14,532 nucleotides of DNA. Origin: Physocladia obscura. Taxonomy: Eukaryota > Chytridiomycota > Chytridiomycetes > Chytridiales > Chytriomycetaceae. The notes under the pieces were generated by a model. It saw only the letters and a list, made by a program, of their open reading frames with translations. It was not told the DNA's origin and searched no databases. The stretch is from contig JADGJH010000409.1 in assembly GCA_027596945.1 (NCBI GenBank), positions 4,641 through 19,172 on the forward strand, in the 5' to 3' direction. The position numbers and the translations under genes were made by a program. This document shows positions 10,311 to 14,532 of the stretch, piece by piece. Numbering within the stretch: the stretch's first letter is position 1; every line of letters starts with the position of its first letter.

Positions 10311-11616
10311 TCACTTTTTTTTAATGCCCTTTTCTGGTTCTTTTTCCTTTCCTTTTGAGGACACAGACGGCGATGTCAAAGATGATTGTCTTTTAGTTGA
10401 AAAGATACTTGGGGGGGTTGGCTTCTTGGGTTTCAACACCTGTTTGATTTTTAAATCATTTTTCTACGCCGTAAAAATACAAACCTGAAAAGTGCACAAC
10501 AAACTCTCATCAACACCAAGCATGGCACCTGCGTTATCAAATTCGCCCATATAATTAGGAGCTGAAAATACAGTAACAAGGCTCATTTTCGCAAAGAATT
10601 CGTATCCTTCTTCAACAACTTGATGAGCACGACAAATAAGGTCGAAACCTTGTTGCTGCAAAAAACGCGCGACAACGTCTGGCCCAAAAGTAAATCCTAT
10701 ACCGCGATCATTCTCTTCCCAACCTGAGATTCTTGCTGGGTCACTCCAAAGCAAGTCTGCAAAAAGTCCTGTTCCCAAAATTGAATAAATAAGTTTGGAA
10801 TTAGCAAAAATTCGAAGATTGATATTTACCAGTTTCTGGGACATCAGATGGTCTGACGATATTGCGAATTTGATCCATTGAAACGAGGTCTGGCGAAAGA
10901 CCACCATGCATGCAAAAAATCTTTTCGTCAATCAGTGCAGCAACTGGCAAGCAATTGAAAACATCCGTGAAAGTCTTCCAAAGCTTGATGTTATATCTTC
11001 TCTTGCCTAAAAATTTATGAAATGAACGAAGAAAAAAAAAAGGAAAAAATAAATAAAACAAAACAAAGAAAAACAAAATTTGAAAAAGTTTACATTCATC
11101 ATAAAATCCATAAATACGAGAAATACTGGCAGCTTCGTGATTTCCGCGGAGTAGAAAAAAGTTTTCTGGGTACTTGATTTTGTAGGCGAGCAACAAACAG
11201 ATTGTTTCAAGAGAATGCTTTCCACGGTCAACATAGTCTCCAAGAAATAAGTAGTTTGCATCTGGAGGGAATCCACCATATTCAAACAGGCGCAGAAGGT
11301 CGTAGTATTGTCCATGAATGTCACCTAAATCATTTTTTTTAATCACAGTTTTTCAAGAAATTTGTACAAAATGACTGTACCACAAATTTTTAACGGAGCA
11401 GTGAGTTCAAGAAGTGCAGACTGATTCAAGAAGATAGATCTTGATTGCCGGCAAAGATAGTGGATTTCATATTCTTCGAGAGAAACGTATTTACCAGGGC
11501 GCTTGTTCCGCACTGTTTGTTTTGATTTTCAGCTTCGACAGGGGAGCCACCGATGCATCACCTTCAAGAAGTTTGTTGATGATCGTATCGACGTCTACGA
11601 CTTCTTCTCGAGACAT
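10311..11616 (-). CDS. GLC7: PP1-type Ser/Thr protein phosphatase catalytic subunit
   Basis: Metallophosphatase that dephosphorylates Ser/Thr in many pathways under regulatory subunits. Exons (minus): 11562-11616, 11381-11512, 11094-11324, 10830-11006, 10485-10768, 10311-10439; 335 residues. Metal and catalytic motifs are intact: GDIHG (Asp64, His66), GDYVDRG (Asp92), RGNHE (Asn124, His125), HGG (His173) and RAHQVVE. The N-terminus [14 protein letters not shown] and the core [23 protein letters not shown] place it in PP1 rather than PP2A or PP2B. Oddities: several normally conserved Cys are replaced (Ala127, Val155, Met172, Ala202, and Met272 at the place of human Cys273). One residue is missing in the [11 protein letters not shown] loop. 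The 42-residue tail keeps TPP but is Ser/Lys-rich instead of the usual TPPR tail. The start at 11616 gives the expected N-terminal length. GLC7 follows yeast naming; a divergent PP1 paralogue is possible. Confidence 0.93.
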
Positions 11617-11934
11617 GGGTTAAGATAAGCGATTCCAAAACAAAAAACAACGGATAGAGTGTATTGAATGCCAAGGGGACGAAGGGGACAATAAGACTTG
11701 TTGATTTATAACAACACAATTTCTGAATCTTTTCCTTTTTCTATTTCACTGTCTTCATCGTTTTTATACCAATTTTTACGATGAATAATCTTTGAATCAA
11801 AATATGAGAAAGAAGTCCAAACCGGAAAGGCTGGAAGAGAGAATAAAAAGAGCAAGTACGTGTGGGATAGTAAGGTACGGGATTGGACGGAATCAATGCT
11901 TTGATTTTCGAAATGGTTCGAAAAAAGTCGAAAA
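11617..11934. promoter_or_regulatory. Divergent intergenic region, PP1 and SGT1
   Basis: These 318 nt separate two start codons facing away from each other and should contain both promoters. A nearly exact tandem 9-mer (AAGGGGACG, AAGGGGACA) lies at 11673-11690; with its flank (11668-11689) it matches 19 of 22 bases at 12198-12219 in SGT1 exon 2. An open frame on the minus strand (11706-11975) has no recognisable protein features. No known promoter element was identified. Confidence 0.45.
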
Positions 11935-13337
11935 ATGAGCGAATCGTTTGCAAAGGGAAACAAGGCGTTTGTCAACGAAGACTACGAGGGCGCGCTTGAG
12001 CAATATACGGCGGCGATCAGCGCCGAGCCAAACAACGCGGAGTATTTCATCAGCAGTAAGTTGTTAATTGCATTGTATTGTATTGTATTATATTGTGAAG
12101 TGGACTTCGATTGACTTGCTGTGTGCAGGAAGCATCGCACAGCACCGGCTCGGACACTATGCCCTTGCGCTGACAGACGCCAGCTCAGCGCTGCAAAATG
12201 CCAAGGGACCGAAGGGAACGCGCGCGCTGCTGGCTAAGGCGCAGTTCCGCCGCGCGTTGGCTCTAGTGGAACTGGGCCGCACGGAAAAAGCTGCTGACGC
12301 GCTGCGTGAGGCGCGCAAGGCCGGTTTTGCTGATAAGAAAGCTTGGGCTAAATGGGCCGAAAAGGCCGGAATCCCAGTAGACGAAATAGCCGCTGTTTCT
12401 CCCTCTGCCTCCTCCGACCTTTCTGCCGCGTCAGACCTCCCTACCGTGTCCGATCTCCCCGTCGCGTCCGATGTGTCGGCTCCATTTTCAACTTCAACTT
12501 CAGCTGCGGAATCTTCTACTACGGTCCCCGTCTCTGCTCCTAATCCCGCGTCTACTGCTGCTTCAGAACCAAAGCAAATCAGCCCAGTCGCTCCTTTTTT
12601 GGCCCCAGCAAAGGTATTTCGCGCGTGATTTGGCATACAATCAGTATTATTCACTGCTGCAAACTGCAGATTCGTCATGAATGGTTTCAAAACGAAAACT
12701 TTGTCACCGTTTCTATTTTCATCAAAGGTCTCCCACGGGACGATCCGAATGTTGTCAAAATTGACTATCACGAGCGCTCTCTCAGCGTTACCATCAAGCT
12801 TCCATCTGGATCTGATTTCATGGTAACATAGTAAAATCACAAAGTTTAATATATTTTGAATTTCGAATTTTTTAAAATCAGCTTGAACTTGACCCGTTAT
12901 TCGCTGAAATCATCCCAAAAGACTGCAAGCACGCAACAATGTCAACAAAAGTGGAAATTAAACTCAAAAAGGCCGTTCTTGGAATTAAATGGGCTGACCT
13001 CGAAGCTTTAGACGGGAATCCCTCTGATGCACTCCAAACAATCTCTGCCGCTCCAGCTGCTGGCGCACCTGCATATCCGTCCTCATCCAAAAAGAAGCAT
13101 GATTGGGACTCGCTTGTCAAAAACTTTGAAGAAGACAAACCCGAAGGCGAAGCGGCGTTGCATGCGCTTTTCAAAAACATTTATAAAGATGCCTCAGAAG
13201 ATACGAGACGAGCAATGGTGAAATCGTATCAGGAAAGTGGCGGTACTACTTTGAGTACGAACTGGGAAGAGATTGGAAAGGGGGAAGTGAAAGTCTCGCC
13301 ACCAGAAGGAATGGTTGCAAAAAAATTTGAAATTTGA
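11935..13337 (+). CDS. SGT1: SGT1 co-chaperone (TPR-CS-SGS protein)
   Basis: Hsp90 co-chaperone acting with SCF ubiquitin ligases, kinetochore assembly and, in plants and animals, immune receptors. Exons: 11935-12055, 12129-12613, 12670-12822, 12882-13337; 404 residues (yeast about 395). Residues 1 to about 125 form TPR repeats (KGNKAFVNEDYEGALEQY, LGHYALALTDASSAL, FRRALALVELGRTEKAADAL). A Ser/Ala/Pro-rich linker (about 130-200) contains four tandem hexapeptides of SDL type (12413-12484). The CS domain starts at residue 203 (IRHEWFQNENFVTVSIFIKG) and includes VEIKLKKAVLGIKWADLE. The SGS domain runs from about 323 (KKKHDWDSLVKNFEED) to the end (AKKFEI). The first ATG upstream (about 11912) is out of frame, so 11935 is used. 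Exons 1-2 are visibly more GC-rich than the rest of the window, while exons 3-4 are not. Confidence 0.96.
12413..12484 (+). repeat. Four 18-nt tandem repeats in SGT1 linker
   Basis: The coding repeats read SDLSAA, SDLPTV, SDLPVA and SDVSAP, each 18 nt and diverged at the DNA level. They lie between the TPR and CS domains and do not break the frame. Confidence 0.8.
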
Positions 13338-13438
13338 TTGAGATGAAGAAAAAAGGTATACTTCGTGTGGAATATTACGGCTTGTTTTGTTTTGTAAAAA
13401 AAAAAAACGGATCAAAAGTCAAACGAAAACGTTTCCGA
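13338..13438 (+). other. Intergenic region SGT1-MCCC2
   Basis: This is a 101-nt space with an A-run (about 13396-13407). It must hold the SGT1 3' end signals and the MCCC2 promoter or 5' UTR. No exact AATAAA is present on the plus strand. Confidence 0.4.
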
Positions 13439-14532
13439 ATGTTCCGAAAAATTGTGGGAGTCAGCGCAGTACAACGCCACGCAGCTCAAAGGTTTACTGC
13501 AATATTTGCCATAAATTTTCGTGCATTCACGGGGTTTACTGGTCTTGAAGCTGCGCCAGTCATTGAAAACTCAATTGATACTTCGTCGGATGTCTTCAAG
13601 GTTTTTTTTCACATTTACCGTCCAATATTATTAACCATATTCCATATCTAGGAAAATGCTTCACGAATGGCTTCTCTTGTTTTGGACCTGCAGGCACAGG
13701 CTGCTCGAATTAGACTTGGTATGTTTGACAAAAAAAAGTTCCCAATTATTTACATTTAATTTTAGGCGGTGGTGAAGAAGCGCGTAAACGTCATCTTTCT
13801 CGCAATAAGCTCCTGCCACGAGACCGGATTGATCAGCTTCTTGATGCAGGGTATTTTATTAGTCAATCTTGAAGAAGATATTCGTCAGTGTTTTTTTTTT
13901 TTGCAGGAGTAGCAAATAACACCATATTATTTTAATAGATCACCGTTTCTTGAACTTTCTCAATTTGCGGGATATAAACTTTATTCAGATGATGTTCCGG
14001 CTGGTGGAATTATTACGGGTATTGGCCGAGTTTCTGGGTGAGTTTGTTTTTATTATACATTTATACATGTTAGTCAAAAATCAATAAATCAATGAAGTGT
14101 TGAATGCATAATTGTCGCGAATGATTCGACAGTCAAAGGCGGCACTTATTATCCGGTTTGTACAAAGGTGTTCCTTTCATATTTTCTGTCACTTACTTCG
14201 ACCTGTCTTAGATTACGGTCAAGAAACATTTACGTGCTCAAGAAATTGCAAAAGAAAATCGGCTGCCTTGTATTTATCTTGGTTTGTAATAACTTGAACA
14301 GAGAGAAATATTGGTATTCAACGACTTCATGAAATCAGTTGATTCTGGTGGTGCGAATTTGCCGAATCAAGCAGATGTTTTTCCAGACAAGGAGCACTTT
14401 GGAAGAATCTTTTATAATCAGGCAACAATGTCCGGAGGTATTTTTTTTTTTTGTCTTGATAGAAAATACTATCAAACCAAATTATGAAACTGCAGTTGGA
14501 ATACCGCAAGTTGCTGTTGTTCTCGGGTCTTG
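13439..14532 (+). CDS. MCCC2: Methylcrotonoyl-CoA carboxylase beta chain, mitochondrial, 3' partial
   Basis: Carboxyltransferase subunit of the biotin enzyme that carboxylates 3-methylcrotonyl-CoA in leucine breakdown in the mitochondrial matrix. Exons: 13439-13600, 13652-13718, 13766-13850, 13939-14037, 14098-14155, 14212-14281, 14339-14437, 14496 to the window end; about 225 residues are visible. The N-terminus ([19 protein letters not shown]) is rich in Arg and hydrophobic residues without acids, as expected of a mitochondrial presequence. Family segments are [91 protein letters not shown] and [13 protein letters not shown]. Intron 3 must skip a strong TTTGCAG (13906) and splice at 13938; otherwise a stop follows at once. 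It lies 101 nt downstream of SGT1 on the same strand. MCC rather than propionyl-CoA carboxylase is chosen from these segments; the C-terminal half is not visible. Confidence 0.94.

Noticed and set aside
10401..10420. Run of seven G as a possible frameshift in PP1 exon 6
   Set aside because: The frame through the run gives a plausible tail ending at 10311 and total length close to PP1, so no frameshift is needed.
11706..11975. 89-codon open frame on the minus strand between PP1 and SGT1
   Set aside because: It overlaps the SGT1 start, lacks recognisable features, and lies in a promoter-like divergent space.
12157..12840. 227-codon open frame on the minus strand
   Set aside because: It lies opposite SGT1, crosses two of its introns, and reflects the GC-rich codons of exon 2. 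The SGT1 frame has clear TPR and CS homology.

Overview
The window is nuclear DNA from a eukaryote with a compact, AT-rich and intron-dense genome. Nine protein genes fill about 14.5 kb. Forty complete GT-AG introns can be placed by homology and reading frame. They run from 42 to 194 nt, mostly 45-90 nt. The most likely source is an early-diverging (for example zoosporic) fungus. The histidinol-phosphate aminotransferase and the PHO13-type phosphatase have fungus-like N-termini, ribosomal protein L29 has the short fungal form (61 residues), and a histidine-biosynthesis gene argues against an animal. A kinesin-13 gene argues against a common yeast. I cannot name a species, and the assignment is an inference.

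Layout, left to right: kinesin-13 microtubule depolymerase (+, 5' end outside the window); histidinol-phosphate aminotransferase (-); HAD-family 4-nitrophenylphosphatase/phosphoglycolate phosphatase (+); an unrecognised 187-residue protein ending in a coiled coil (-); ribosomal protein L29 (+); coatomer alpha subunit (+, 12 exons, complete at 1227 residues); PP1-type protein phosphatase catalytic subunit (-); SGT1 co-chaperone (+); and the start of methylcrotonoyl-CoA carboxylase beta chain (+, cut by the window end). Most neighbours alternate in strand. Tail-to-tail pairs are very close: 24 nt between the kinesin and HIS5 stop codons, and 14 nt between the PHO13 and unknown-gene stop codons. 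Head-to-head pairs share short intergenic spaces of about 185, 278 and 318 nt. No tRNA, rRNA, CRISPR array or mobile element was seen.

The genes are housekeeping genes of unrelated pathways: spindle/microtubule turnover, histidine synthesis, metabolite repair, translation, Golgi-to-ER transport, dephosphorylation, chaperoning and leucine breakdown. I see no operon-like functional cluster and no new multi-gene system.

The most interesting details are these. (1) A diverged copy of the first codons of the PHO13-like gene lies upstream of it as a 39-codon uORF whose TGA overlaps the main ATG. (2) The PP1 lacks several normally conserved cysteines, including the one that microcystin attacks. (3) GTTTGT is the commonest intron donor. 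(4) Strong decoy 3' splice sites must be skipped in three introns. (5) Three stop codons are embedded in AATAAA hexamers. (6) One gene has no recognisable family.
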